Positions 27,960 through 36,352 of a stretch of DNA of 64,000 nt are shown here, in pieces. The stretch is from Methylotenera versatilis 301. GTDB taxonomy: Bacteria > Pseudomonadota > Gammaproteobacteria > Burkholderiales > Methylophilaceae. The translations under genes and the position numbers were made by a program. The notes under the pieces are model-generated. The model did no database searches. It was not told the DNA's origin and saw only the letters and a list, made by a program, of their open reading frames with translations. Where the stretch lies: positions 2,542,001 to 2,606,000 of the forward strand of contig NC_014207.1 of NCBI RefSeq assembly GCF_000093025.1. The letters run 5' to 3'. How positions within the stretch are numbered: the stretch's first letter is position 1; each line of letters starts with the position of its first letter.

Positions 27960-30005
27960 ATGATGAATGATGCAAACTGCCCATCTTCGAAAACGACGCT
28001 TCCCCCGCTTAATAAGAGTTTAAAAAACCAAGAGCAATTGATATCAGAGCTGGGGGAGAGTAAGCAGCTTTATCACACACTGTTCAATTCAATTGACGAA
28101 GGCTTTTGCCTGATAGAGATGATTTATGATCAGCAGGAAAATCCAATCGACTGGCGCTTTCTGGAAACGAACCCTGCTTTCGAAAAACAAAATGGGCTAT
28201 ACGAAGCTGAAGGAAGGCGGATTAGCGAGCTCGCTCCTGACATGGAGCCCTACTGGTTCAATATCTACGGTGAAGTCGCCCGTACTGGTGAACCGATCAG
28301 GTTTCAGAATGAGACCAAGGCATTAGGTGGGCGCTGGTTCGATCTCTATGCTTTCCGAATTGGCGAACCTGGCAGTCACAAAATTGCCGTACTTTTCAAA
28401 GACATCACCAAAGGCAAGAAGGCAGATGAAGCGACCCAATACGCTTTGCAATACGCCCGCTCGCTTCTTGGTGCCTCGCTGGACCCGCTTGTTACTATCG
28501 ATGCGGAAGGCAAGATTACCGACGTGAATGAAGCTTCCGAGCATGCGACTGGCATTCCTAGAGAGAGACTGATTGGTACAGATTTCTGCAATTACTTTAC
28601 TGATACAGTTAAAGCTCGCGAAGGTTATCAAAAAGTTTTCTTTGATGGCTTTGTCCGCGATTATCCACTTGCTATCCGCCATGTTAGCGGTCGTATCATG
28701 GATGTACTTTACAATGCATCAATCTATAAAGATGAAAGTGGCAACGTGCTTGGTATCTTTGCCGCTGCACGTGATGTCACGCAGCAGAATATACTCGACC
28801 AGAAGTTGCGGGAAAAAAACATTGAACTAGAGCGCTCCAAGATTGCAGCAGAACAGGCCAATCTCGCTAAATCCGATTTTCTTTCCAACATGAGCCATGA
28901 ATTGCGTACACCGCTTAATGCTATCCTTGGTTTCGCTCAGTTACTGGAAGGTGGAACACCAGCGCCAACAGAAACTCAGACTAAAAGATTGAAGGAGATT
29001 CTCAAGGCAGGATGGTACCTGACTGATATGATCAATGAAATTCTCGATCTTGCTAAAATTGAGTCTGGCCAGACGCCAATGTTGCTAGAGCCAGTATTGC
29101 TGACAAACCTTCTGTTCGAATGCCAGTCGATGTTTGAACCGAATGCATTAGAAAGCGGTATAAAATTACTCTTTTCTATGGTTAACAGAATGTGGTCTGT
29201 CCGTGCCGATCAAACTAAATTAAAGCAGGTTGTATCCAATCTACTTTCCAACGCAATCAAATATAACAGCGAACAGGGAACGGTCGAGGTGAAGTGTTCA
29301 GAGAGCGCTTTGGGACGTATTCGCATCAGCGTTAAAGACAATGGCGCTGGATTATCTGCAGAAAAACTGGCACAGCTATTTCAGCCATTTAACCGTCTTG
29401 GACAAGAGGTCGGGGTTAAGGAAGGAACTGGAATTGGTCTGGCCGTCAGCAAGAAATTGATTGAAATGATGGGAGGCACTATCGGCGTGGAAAGCGCCGT
29501 TGGTGTGGGTAGCGAATTTTGGATCGAACTAGATAAAGATGATTCTTTACATGCACATGAGTTAATTGGACTGGCAGATGATCTTGTTCTGAGCCCAAAG
29601 AATGAAAGGTCATCTTACACCCTCCTGTATGTGGAGGATAATCCGACCAATCTGATGCTAGTTGAACAAATTATTGAGGGCCTGCCTCATATACACATGA
29701 TAAGTGCATGCGATAGTGAACATGGTATTGCGCTTGCAACAGAGCAATTGCCTGATATTATTCTAATGGATATCAACCTTCTCGGAATTAGCGGTGTCGA
29801 AGTCATGCTTCACCTGCGTAAAGACCCGTTAACGAAGCATATTCCTATTATAGCCATCAGTGCCAATGCCATGACACGTGACATTAGTCAGGGTCTTGAA
29901 GCCGGGTTCTTCCGTTACCTCACCAAACCCATCAAGATCAACGAATTTACCGAAGTGCTAGATGCGGCGATGACCTCTATAAAAAATGAAAGATTTTTAG
30001 CGTAA
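27960..30005 (+). CDS. Hybrid sensor histidine kinase (PAS-PAS-HisKA-HATPase-REC)
   Basis: A 681-aa soluble hybrid kinase. Two PAS domains (about 30-160 and 165-285) precede a short coiled coil, the HisKA phospho-acceptor H313 in SNMSHELRTP, an HATPase domain with N box and GTGIGLAVSK, and a C-terminal receiver with phospho-acceptor D604 (ILMDINLLG) and conserved Lys in YLTKPIK. No transmembrane segment is seen, so the signal is likely cytoplasmic. No output regulator is adjacent; the REC-GGDEF gene 0.5 kb downstream on the other strand is a possible partner. Confidence 0.92.
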   Translation: MMNDANCPSSKTTLPPLNKSLKNQEQLISELGESKQLYHTLFNSIDEGFCLIEMIYDQQENPIDWRFLETNPAFEKQNGLYEAEGRRISELAPDMEPYWFNIYGEVARTGEPIRFQNETKALGGRWFDLYAFRIGEPGSHKIAVLFKDITKGKKADEATQYALQYARSLLGASLDPLVTIDAEGKITDVNEASEHATGIPRERLIGTDFCNYFTDTVKAREGYQKVFFDGFVRDYPLAIRHVSGRIMDVLYNASIYKDESGNVLGIFAAARDVTQQNILDQKLREKNIELERSKIAAEQANLAKSDFLSNMSHELRTPLNAILGFAQLLEGGTPAPTETQTKRLKEILKAGWYLTDMINEILDLAKIESGQTPMLLEPVLLTNLLFECQSMFEPNALESGIKLLFSMVNRMWSVRADQTKLKQVVSNLLSNAIKYNSEQGTVEVKCSESALGRIRISVKDNGAGLSAEKLAQLFQPFNRLGQEVGVKEGTGIGLAVSKKLIEMMGGTIGVESAVGVGSEFWIELDKDDSLHAHELIGLADDLVLSPKNERSSYTLLYVEDNPTNLMLVEQIIEGLPHIHMISACDSEHGIALATEQLPDIILMDINLLGISGVEVMLHLRKDPLTKHIPIIAISANAMTRDISQGLEAGFFRYLTKPIKINEFTEVLDAAMTSIKNERFLA

Positions 30006-30514
30006 ATGTAATGTATGTTGAACCTCTTATATGCAAGATGCCGTAAATATGGTTGAACCTCTTTTAGAAAAACTCATGACACCTGTAGCAACTTTTTTGA
30101 AAGGCAATTTGATTGCCTTTTAGTCAAATGTTGAACTGAAGCTTAGGTAAAGTCGAAACTAACAAATAAAAATGATTCAGCCATTAAGTATGTTCCTGGC
30201 ATAAACTGAAATTGACCTAATTTCGAATTTAATCACACTTATGCCTAACATGCGTTGTATCGTTTATGTATCTTGAGCCGTTCTTTTACAAGACAGGAAG
30301 ATTATTCCAATCACCTTGCTGTGAAACTGGATTGTTTAGGTACAAGTTGGTCAAGCGCAAGACTTCTACTTAACGAACTGTAGAACTCCTAACAAGAGCG
30401 CGTTAATTACAACCTAAATATTTCTCTATTGCCCAACTTCAATGACCAATTTACTAGATATTTAGCTTTGAACAGGCACTTTAGTTAAAGCGTTAGTAAA
30501 TGAGTTGGTGCCAA
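30006..30514. terminator. Gap with terminator hairpin after the hybrid kinase
   Basis: A perfect 9-bp stem (AAAGGCAAT / ATTGCCTTT, 30100-30120, 3-base loop) preceded and followed by T-rich sequence should end the kinase transcript. TTGAACCTCTT is repeated twice between the stop codon and the hairpin (about 30015 and 30054). The remaining bases hold nothing recognised. Confidence 0.65.
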
Positions 30515-31456
30515 TTAAGACAGTGAATCGACTGCAATACTGAATCCGTTCTTTCCAATCCGCTTAGACTCATACAATGCAATATCAGCCTTCTTAATTA
30601 AGGTCTCCATATCTTCACTGTGATCAGGATAAATGCTAACACCAGCGCATGCACTTATCCGTATAGTTCGACCATTAATAAAATAAGGTTCAGATAAGGT
30701 CATAAGTACCTTTGACACTAGCATTGAAACTCCATCAGGGCTATCTAACTCCCATAAGACCAGCACAAACTCATCACCACCAAAGCGTGCAACGGTATCT
30801 TCTTTTCGCACTGCTGCAACTAATCTATCTGCAACAATTTTAAGTAACATATCCCCGACATCATGCCCAAAACTGTCGTTAATCAGCTTAAAGCCATCCA
30901 AATCTAAATATATAACAGTAGTAGTACATTTTTTTCTATGTGCGTGTGCCATCGCTAGAGTGAGTCTATCTACAAAAAGCCTTCTATTGGGTAATCCAGT
31001 GAGAGCATCATGCATTGCCCAAGATTCCATAGAACGACTATATTGCTCAAGTTGTTTGTAAAGCAGGCGTACTTCAAGCATGTTATAAATTCTGACTTTT
31101 GCCTCCATTAGATCAAACGGCTTACTAATAAAATCTTTTGCACCGGCTTCAAATGCTTCTAACTTTTGGCTTGGTTGAGCAGTAATTACAAGTATAGGGA
31201 CATATATATCGGAATTATTTTTCCTTAGTTCTTCCATTACCTGAAAACCATCCATACCGGGCATTTTTAGATCAAGCAAAATTAGGTCATATTCATTTGT
31301 ATTATGTAAGTCAACTACTGCAAATGGGTTAGTTGTTGAACTGACATGTTTATAACCTTCAGCTTCAAGCATTTGCTCTAAAAGATCTACATTCGTCCTC
31401 TGATCATCGACAATTAAAATGTGAGCATTGAAAATATCGATGTTAGCTTTAAACAT
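30515..31456 (-). CDS. Response regulator diguanylate cyclase (REC-GGDEF)
   Basis: A 313-aa cytoplasmic two-domain regulator. The receiver (residues 10-130) has acidic pocket DD17-18, phospho-acceptor D62 in LILLDLKMPG and Lys in FISKPFD. A coiled linker leads to GGDEF, with intact ARFGGDEF and an RKED I-site five residues upstream, so it should synthesise c-di-GMP under phosphorelay control with product inhibition. Its c-di-GMP could feed the riboswitch at 5137-5236 or other effectors. Confidence 0.93.
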   Translation of the reverse strand: MFKANIDIFNAHILIVDDQRTNVDLLEQMLEAEGYKHVSSTTNPFAVVDLHNTNEYDLILLDLKMPGMDGFQVMEELRKNNSDIYVPILVITAQPSQKLEAFEAGAKDFISKPFDLMEAKVRIYNMLEVRLLYKQLEQYSRSMESWAMHDALTGLPNRRLFVDRLTLAMAHAHRKKCTTTVIYLDLDGFKLINDSFGHDVGDMLLKIVADRLVAAVRKEDTVARFGGDEFVLVLWELDSPDGVSMLVSKVLMTLSEPYFINGRTIRISACAGVSIYPDHSEDMETLIKKADIALYESKRIGKNGFSIAVDSLS

Positions 31457-31837
31457 AGTTAGCCCAAGAAATGAATTTCATAGAAATATTATAAGCTGCA
31501 AACTTTAAAAATACTGTTCGATAGCGCACCTAGTAAAGAGTAAACACTTTAGAGTATTAAGTGTTTATATTGAGTAGTAATTTTATTGTTGAATTATTAG
31601 CCCCTAGTTAAGCTCAAGACTATAAGTGATTCAGGATTAACGAATGGCTGGTTTGGGTCCAGGCTGTGTAAAAACGCAATAATTTAGTGATATACACGGA
31701 ATTAACTCGGCGTAAATTTTGATTGTCTGCTTCGATGCTCTGTAATTATTTAATCATGCCAATTGCAGCATCAACGTTTGAGCTTTTGAAACATAGAGAT
31801 TGGTATTTGCCTCAAAGCGGACATTTAAGTTAAAAAA
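31457..31837. other. Gap between the REC-GGDEF and sugE genes
   Basis: 381 bases without a recognised gene. An AT-rich 9-bp hairpin (TAAACACTT / AAGTGTTTA, 31541-31567) is the only structure seen. Confidence 0.4.
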
Positions 31838-32158
31838 CTAGGTGGCGGTTGAAAGTTTTAGCCCAATGATTCCTGCAATAATGAGTACCAGACTTAAGAC
31901 TCGGCCTATATTGGCGGACTCACCAAATAAAATAACTCCTGCTATTGCAGTACCCACTGCACCTATTCCTACCCATATTGCGTATGCAGTGCCAACAGGT
32001 AAAGATTTCATCGCTATTGCTAGCAACCAAATACTGGTTATGATTGCTAAGACTGTACCAACAGTTGGCCAAAGCCTAGAGAACCCATTGGTGTACTTCA
32101 AACCAATCGCCCAAACAACTTCTAACATTCCTGCTATGACGAGAGTAATCCAATTCAT
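31838..32158 (-). CDS. sugE: SugE/Gdx guanidinium exporter (SMR family)
   Basis: A 106-aa four-helix small multidrug resistance protein. The SugE/Gdx signature is clear: [13 protein letters not shown] with the essential E13, then [20 protein letters not shown] and LFGES. It exports guanidinium in exchange for protons as an antiparallel dimer. AAAGG lies about 8 bases upstream of the start. A guanidine-II riboswitch directly upstream confirms the guanidine role rather than a quaternary-ammonium one. Confidence 0.93.
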   Translation of the reverse strand: MNWITLVIAGMLEVVWAIGLKYTNGFSRLWPTVGTVLAIITSIWLLAIAMKSLPVGTAYAIWVGIGAVGTAIAGVILFGESANIGRVLSLVLIIAGIIGLKLSTAT

Positions 32159-32176
32159 TTTAAGTACCTTTCGAAT

Positions 32177-32218
32177 TGGGTCGTCCCATGAGAAAATCAG
32201 AAGCTAGGTCGTCCAAGC
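32177..32218 (-). promoter_or_regulatory. Guanidine-II (mini-ykkC) riboswitch of sugE
   Basis: Two tandem hairpins on the minus strand, each with the diagnostic ACGR loop: first GCTTGG-ACGA-CCTAGC (32203-32218, one T-T mismatch), then TGGG-ACGA-CCCA (32177-32188), separated by about 14 bases and lying just ahead of the sugE ribosome binding site. This matches mini-ykkC, in which guanidine stabilises the loop-loop pair and frees the ribosome binding site. Confidence 0.85.
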
Positions 32219-32525
32219 ACTGAGAGTAGACGACAATTCTAGCACTAGAAATTATTAGCTGCTATGGGTCGATTTTATAAATTGGTACTGTCTGCTTTCA
32301 TACTTCCAAAAAGCAGACTCGCTGAGTAATAGATCATAACTTGGGCGATAAACTCACGATATTGTGAATGAAGCGCCTTAGGTGCGCTGGCACACAGACA
32401 CCAACTCAAGCAAGTGTTTTAATTATCAAGATTAAAGAGTATTTATTATTTTTCTATGTTTAGTTATTTTCGTTTTGGAAATCATTTTTCAACCATGAGT
32501 TACATACCAATGACATTAAATCTAC
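32219..32525. other. Gap between sugE and the cyclase-like gene
   Basis: Holds the presumed sugE promoter and a perfect 9-bp inverted repeat (GTCTGCTTT / AAAGCAGAC, 32290-32318) without a T run. No gene seen. Confidence 0.4.
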
Positions 32526-33785
32526 ATGATTGATAAAAAATCAACAATGGCTAACAGAATCAATAAAACCTCCATATGCAGTATTTTGTTCTTGGATATG
32601 ATTGATTATTCAAAAAAGTCAGATGAAGATCAGATTGAAATCAAAAACCATTTTAATGATTTAATTAGTCTATCGCTTGGGAGTGTTGCAAAAGATGACC
32701 GTATTATTCTAGATACTGGAGATGGGGTAGCTATTGCCTATATGGGATCTCCAGAAGACTTGATGTTTGTTGCATTAACAATCCGAGACGGTGTTTTAAA
32801 AGGTAATATACATAGCCAAAACCTTTTATTTGTGCGATTTGGAATTAACTTAGGGCCTGTTCGCATCGTAAGTGACATTAACGGCCGCCCTAATATTATT
32901 GGTGACGGTATTAATGTTGCGCAGCGCGTCATGAGTTTTTCAGAGCCAAATCAAATTTTGGTCTCGCGTTCATTTTATGAGATCACATCACGATTGACTG
33001 TGGAGTTCTCGGAAATGTTTGCGTACTCAGGTGTTAAACAAGATAAGCATGTGCGAGACCATGAACTCTATTCTGTGCGATCTCATTCCAATCAAGATGT
33101 GAGTATTGGTGAGCCAGATGCGCCTAAAGATGAACGCAGATCAAGTGACAAAGTAGAGGCTAATAATAGGTTTTCTTGGATGTTCGCTATATCCAGCCTG
33201 CTCATAATTGCTGCCGTATTTTTGACTATAAAGGTTAATTCGTCACCTTCTGAGCAATCTATCAATTTAATCAATTCAGCTAACACTTTACCAACAAATA
33301 TATCAGCTAAAATACCATTGCCTGACAAACTAATCAAGGACGACTTGATGCTCAACAAAGCACAGAGGAAATCGCCATTGGATGATTTAAAATCAGCAAG
33401 TCAAAGTAAATTAACTACAAAATCGAAGCTAACTTTGGTTGAAAGAGGCGTTAAGAGTAAGCAGGATGCAATAGTGCAAGAAAGTGTAATACAAGACAAA
33501 TTAGCTAAAAAAGCAGCTAAGAAAGTTACTCCGATTAAAGCAAATCAGGAGGCGGGGCAACAAGCAGTAAGTAGAGTGACAAGAGCAAGCCAAACAACTA
33601 ACACAGAAAATCCGAATAATAAAAATGTAGAAATTAGACCGGTGGATCATCCAGATAAGCTGGTAAATGGAGCTTCTGAAAAAGCAAATGAAAAGTCTTT
33701 TTTCAAACCCTTTATCGACAGCGTTAAGCAAGGTCAAGAAAGAAAGTGTGACCAAGGACAAATTGCATTGGGTCAATGCAACTAA
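32526..33785 (+). CDS. Class III nucleotidyl cyclase-like protein with single membrane helix
   Basis: A 419-aa protein. Residues about 15-185 are a class III adenylate/guanylate cyclase domain: LFLDMIDYS (metal-binding Asp), ILDTGDGVAIAY (second Asp) and GDGINVAQRV (transition-state Asn and Arg). A basic linker, a single TM helix (about 217-237) and a long Lys/Ser/Gln-rich C-terminal region follow, ending with a Cys-containing CDQGQIALGQCN. The purine-selecting Lys is not evident, so substrate and activity are uncertain. Having the catalytic domain N-terminal to a single TM with a large low-complexity tail is unusual. Confidence 0.8.
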   Translation: MIDKKSTMANRINKTSICSILFLDMIDYSKKSDEDQIEIKNHFNDLISLSLGSVAKDDRIILDTGDGVAIAYMGSPEDLMFVALTIRDGVLKGNIHSQNLLFVRFGINLGPVRIVSDINGRPNIIGDGINVAQRVMSFSEPNQILVSRSFYEITSRLTVEFSEMFAYSGVKQDKHVRDHELYSVRSHSNQDVSIGEPDAPKDERRSSDKVEANNRFSWMFAISSLLIIAAVFLTIKVNSSPSEQSINLINSANTLPTNISAKIPLPDKLIKDDLMLNKAQRKSPLDDLKSASQSKLTTKSKLTLVERGVKSKQDAIVQESVIQDKLAKKAAKKVTPIKANQEAGQQAVSRVTRASQTTNTENPNNKNVEIRPVDHPDKLVNGASEKANEKSFFKPFIDSVKQGQERKCDQGQIALGQCN

Positions 33786-34324
33786 ATAAGTTAAGAAAAC
33801 ATATTTGCTTGTCATGTATAACCGCTCCAAATTAACTCTTTCTTATGTTAACTACCCAAAATATCTATTTGATTGCTTCCAATATAATATTATCTAGACA
33901 GATGCTAACTTAGAAAATAAAGACTTGATCTGTTAAAGGGCTATACCATTATAAATGGAGCGATAGTGATTACTCAGCTAATCAGCTAGCGCAAATTACA
34001 AATACTCAAAGAAAGAGCATGCGAACGCTACGCCACTGTTACAAAAGATTGTGAGCGTTTATTACCTTCCAACCAAAGGTTTATATCAAGTGGTTTTTTA
34101 TTACAGATTTATAGAAGTTTAATAAGTAATCTATGAAACCATCACTTGAAAAAGAGCCCTCTAATGTCGACAGCGATACCAATTGTTAAGTCATTTTCGA
34201 CATTGGGAAAGGGGAGGTTCGTGTAAGCGAAGTCAAGTCGCCGTGGTTTTATTGAATTCATTTAGCAATCAGGATTGAATGCTACTTTCAATTGACTTAC
34301 CTTATATTTTTTAAGGTCGACGGC
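33786..34324. other. Gene-poor region next to phage-like debris
   Basis: 539 AT-rich bases with stops in all frames and no intact gene or RNA found. Its position beside gene remnants suggests decayed mobile DNA. Confidence 0.35.
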
Positions 34325-34603
34325 TTATTCTAGACTTTCCACTCCCTCCCTTACAGCTACGCCATCCGCACTTGTAATAAATTTCTTTTCATATACTTTA
34401 TAGATTAGTTTATTAACTTCTTTAAACTCACTTAATAATTTATCACAATCCGCCATATTCGCAGCCTCACACCGAAACGCCATATCCACATTCACGTGAT
34501 CTGTAGAACCTACATCTATTATTCTTTTAACTACACTAGGGTGAGCTAAGCGGTCTATTATTGAAAGCGTGGCAAGCTGCAGATAAGGGCGACTGGGAAA
34601 CAT
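34325..34603 (-). pseudogene. Possible gene fragment of unknown origin
   Basis: A 92-codon minus-strand frame. Its C-terminal 75 residues have a natural composition (for example MAFRCEAANMADCDKLLSEF), but the first residues are antisense to the start of the neighbouring replication-gene remnant. It may be a truncated gene fused at a junction near 34565. Not recognised; low confidence. Confidence 0.25.
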
Positions 34604-34960
34604 TCATTAAATTAATGTGTGGGCCCAATATTAGCCGTAAGGATTGTGCATTAAAAACGGCACGTATGGGATGATGAACCCAATCGTTATTTAGAGCCTA
34701 AGGGCTTTAAGATCATCGGGGTAGAGTTTGGCAACCTATTAGTACCCACTAGGCTGCATCAATGGACGGTTAAATATCAACCTAAACGTGATGATAGCAA
34801 ATGCGGCCTAGACCCATCTAGCACCGCGCATATAGACCCCTCAAATTCCATACATTATCTAATGGATACCTCTCCATTGGACACGCCCCTTATTCGAAAC
34901 TCGTCTGTGCCAGAATACATAAGAGTTAATGCAGAGACGCAGAAAGATTGGATTAATTAG
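34561..34960 (+). pseudogene. Remnant of a phage-type replication endonuclease (GPA-like) gene
   Basis: Two frames read as one broken protein: 34561-34668 gives KAWQAADKGDWETFIKLM and CALKTARM, then a single extra base near 34668-34670 shifts to a frame starting DDEPNRYLEPKGFKIIGVEF and ending at a TAG at 34958-34960. The layout resembles the C-terminal part of phage gpA-type rolling-circle replication endonucleases (TRLHQWTVKY near the end). The 5' part is missing. Family assignment is from pattern memory only. Confidence 0.45.
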
Positions 34961-35067
34961 ATTCTAAGTTATTTGATATTAGAGATTTACTACCAAGAGT
35001 CAGGCAGTCGTTGGTAAAATGCAGAAATTGAAATTATTTAGCCTACTATACCGCTATTAGAAATGGA

Positions 35068-35098
35068 CAAGGGGTTACGAATTGATCGTAACCCCTTG
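35068..35098. terminator. Strong hairpin terminator at the left edge of the integrative element
   Basis: A perfect 13-bp stem (CAAGGGGTTACGA / TCGTAACCCCTTG, loop ATTGA) followed by a T-rich stretch, 5 bases before the displaced tRNA fragment. Possibly the original terminator of the tRNA-Lys transcript or of the decayed phage gene. Confidence 0.75.
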
Positions 35099-35102
35099 AT
35101 TT

Positions 35103-35151
35103 TATTGGTAGGGCGTGCGGGGATCGAACCCACGACAAACGGATTAAAAGT
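35103..35151 (-). repeat. att direct repeat, distal copy (displaced 3' end of tRNA-Lys)
   Basis: 49 bases identical to 44129-44177. They cover the 3' part of the tRNA-Lys(TTT) gene from CCA through the T arm to the anticodon loop (GGATTAAAAG). The 5' half of the tRNA is absent here, as expected for the far end of an element integrated into a tRNA gene. Confidence 0.92.
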
Positions 35152-35236
35152 TGTTATAAATCATTGTTTTTATTGTTAATTTATCCGCCCTATCTCGCCA
35201 AGTATCGCTGACACTCGTCAGAATTGTCACGTTTTT
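35142..35236 (+). repeat. Left terminal repeat A of the integrative element
   Basis: Starts with the anticodon-loop core GATTAAAAG, continues through AATCATTGTTTTTATTG and ends with TTGTCACGTTTT (35224-35235). It is related over about 95 bases to 36102-36196. The terminal TTGTCACGTTT motif also occurs near the right end (44064-44075) and may be an integrase arm site. Confidence 0.7.
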
Positions 35237-35374
35237 ACAATCTTTAGAAGGCATCTTTTTTACCATTAGTTGTCAATTAACTCCCTAAAACAATTAAAAT
35301 TAAAAAATGAAATTAGTTGAAGTTTCAGAAATTACTATAAAGTAATAAATCCAGTTTCCAAAAGTCATTTCAAT

Positions 35375-36010
35375 ATGGATAGTGCAGACAAGCTCAATCA
35401 AATAGTAATTCGCTCAAAAGAGTTCGAAGCGGAAATGTTTCATATTTTTGAATCCATTTCATTTCCAAGCGACAATAAAAGCGACACAGTAATTGCAATA
35501 TTTAACATCGCTCAGGAGCATGCTCTTGCACTGCGTGAGCTTACACAAATGCAACTGCTTACATCCGCGATGGCAATGCTCCGGCTACAATATGAAGCTG
35601 TCGTAAGAGAAGTTTGGGTACTTTATATTGCATCTGATATTGAAATTAATAAGCTATCAGCTCCTTTGACGAAAGAAAATGAACAGATTGCAAGCAATGG
35701 CATTCCAAGCTTTTCCGAAATGATGAAAGCCATTGAGAAAAAGGGCCCCGTCGGTTTGCATCGACATCTAAGCGCGTTCAAAGATAACTCTTGGAGAGCT
35801 TTAAACTCATTTATTCATAGTGGAATACACGCTGTAAGTAGACACAAGTCAGGCTATCCAGTTGACTTACTGTATGCGAACATCCAACAATCCAATAATC
35901 TAAGTCACATGTCAGCAATTGGGCTAGCTGAATTATCTAAAAACAGCTCCTTAACCATGTCTATCGCTACGCTTTATAAAAAGTATGGAGATTGCATGTT
36001 ATTGGAATAG
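35375..36010 (+). CDS. Predicted all-helical cargo protein (DUF6988/DUF5677-like)
   Basis: A 211-aa soluble, mostly helical protein; no signal peptide or membrane helix. The central pattern MLRLQYEAVVREVWVLYIA and SFIHSGIHAVSRH is reminiscent of DUF5677/DUF6988 proteins of unknown function, but the link is tentative. It lies alone between the two copies of the element's terminal repeat (A and B), so it may have arrived in a separate integration event. A hairpin (TCGTGAC / GTCACGA, 36043-36064) follows the gene. Confidence 0.7.
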   Translation: MDSADKLNQIVIRSKEFEAEMFHIFESISFPSDNKSDTVIAIFNIAQEHALALRELTQMQLLTSAMAMLRLQYEAVVREVWVLYIASDIEINKLSAPLTKENEQIASNGIPSFSEMMKAIEKKGPVGLHRHLSAFKDNSWRALNSFIHSGIHAVSRHKSGYPVDLLYANIQQSNNLSHMSAIGLAELSKNSSLTMSIATLYKKYGDCMLLE

Positions 36011-36352
36011 TTTTTTATTCATTTCTAAATGTCATCTAAGTGTCGTGACGACGGCCTGTCACGATTAAATTTAACTAATTGATTTAATTAAAAATGAATA
36101 AGATTAAAAGCTGTTGAAATACATTGTTTTTTATTGTTAATTTAATCGCCTTAACTCGCTAAGACCTGCCAGCTGAAGAAGTACTTGTCACGTTTACTGC
36201 TGCTATATTTAATCGTCTATAAATCGAATAAAAAATCCTATTAAAGCTGCTCATTCACTATTAATGAAAGAACTCAATATTAGGTGGAGTTATCTTTACT
36301 TTAGAGACAATCCAAGTTAACTTACTGAAACTTTAATTTATCTCAATATACT
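36011..36352. other. Gap containing terminal repeat B and the promoter region of the KAP-NACHT operon
   Basis: 342 bases. Hairpin at 36043-36064, terminal-repeat copy B at 36102-36196, then an AT-rich stretch that should hold the promoter of the downstream operon. No gene seen. Confidence 0.55.
36102..36196 (+). repeat. Internal terminal-repeat copy B of the integrative element
   Basis: A diverged copy of 35142-35236: GATTAAAAG core, ACATTGTTTTTTATTG, CGCC..ACTCGC and final TTGTCACGTTT (36185-36195). By eye roughly three quarters of positions match. The bases before GATTAAAAG are not tRNA-like. It looks like an older or second element end. Confidence 0.65.

Noticed and set aside
28323-28682. 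Minus-strand 119-codon frame opposite the hybrid kinase
   Set aside because: Antisense to conserved PAS coding sequence, with no ribosome binding site or domain.
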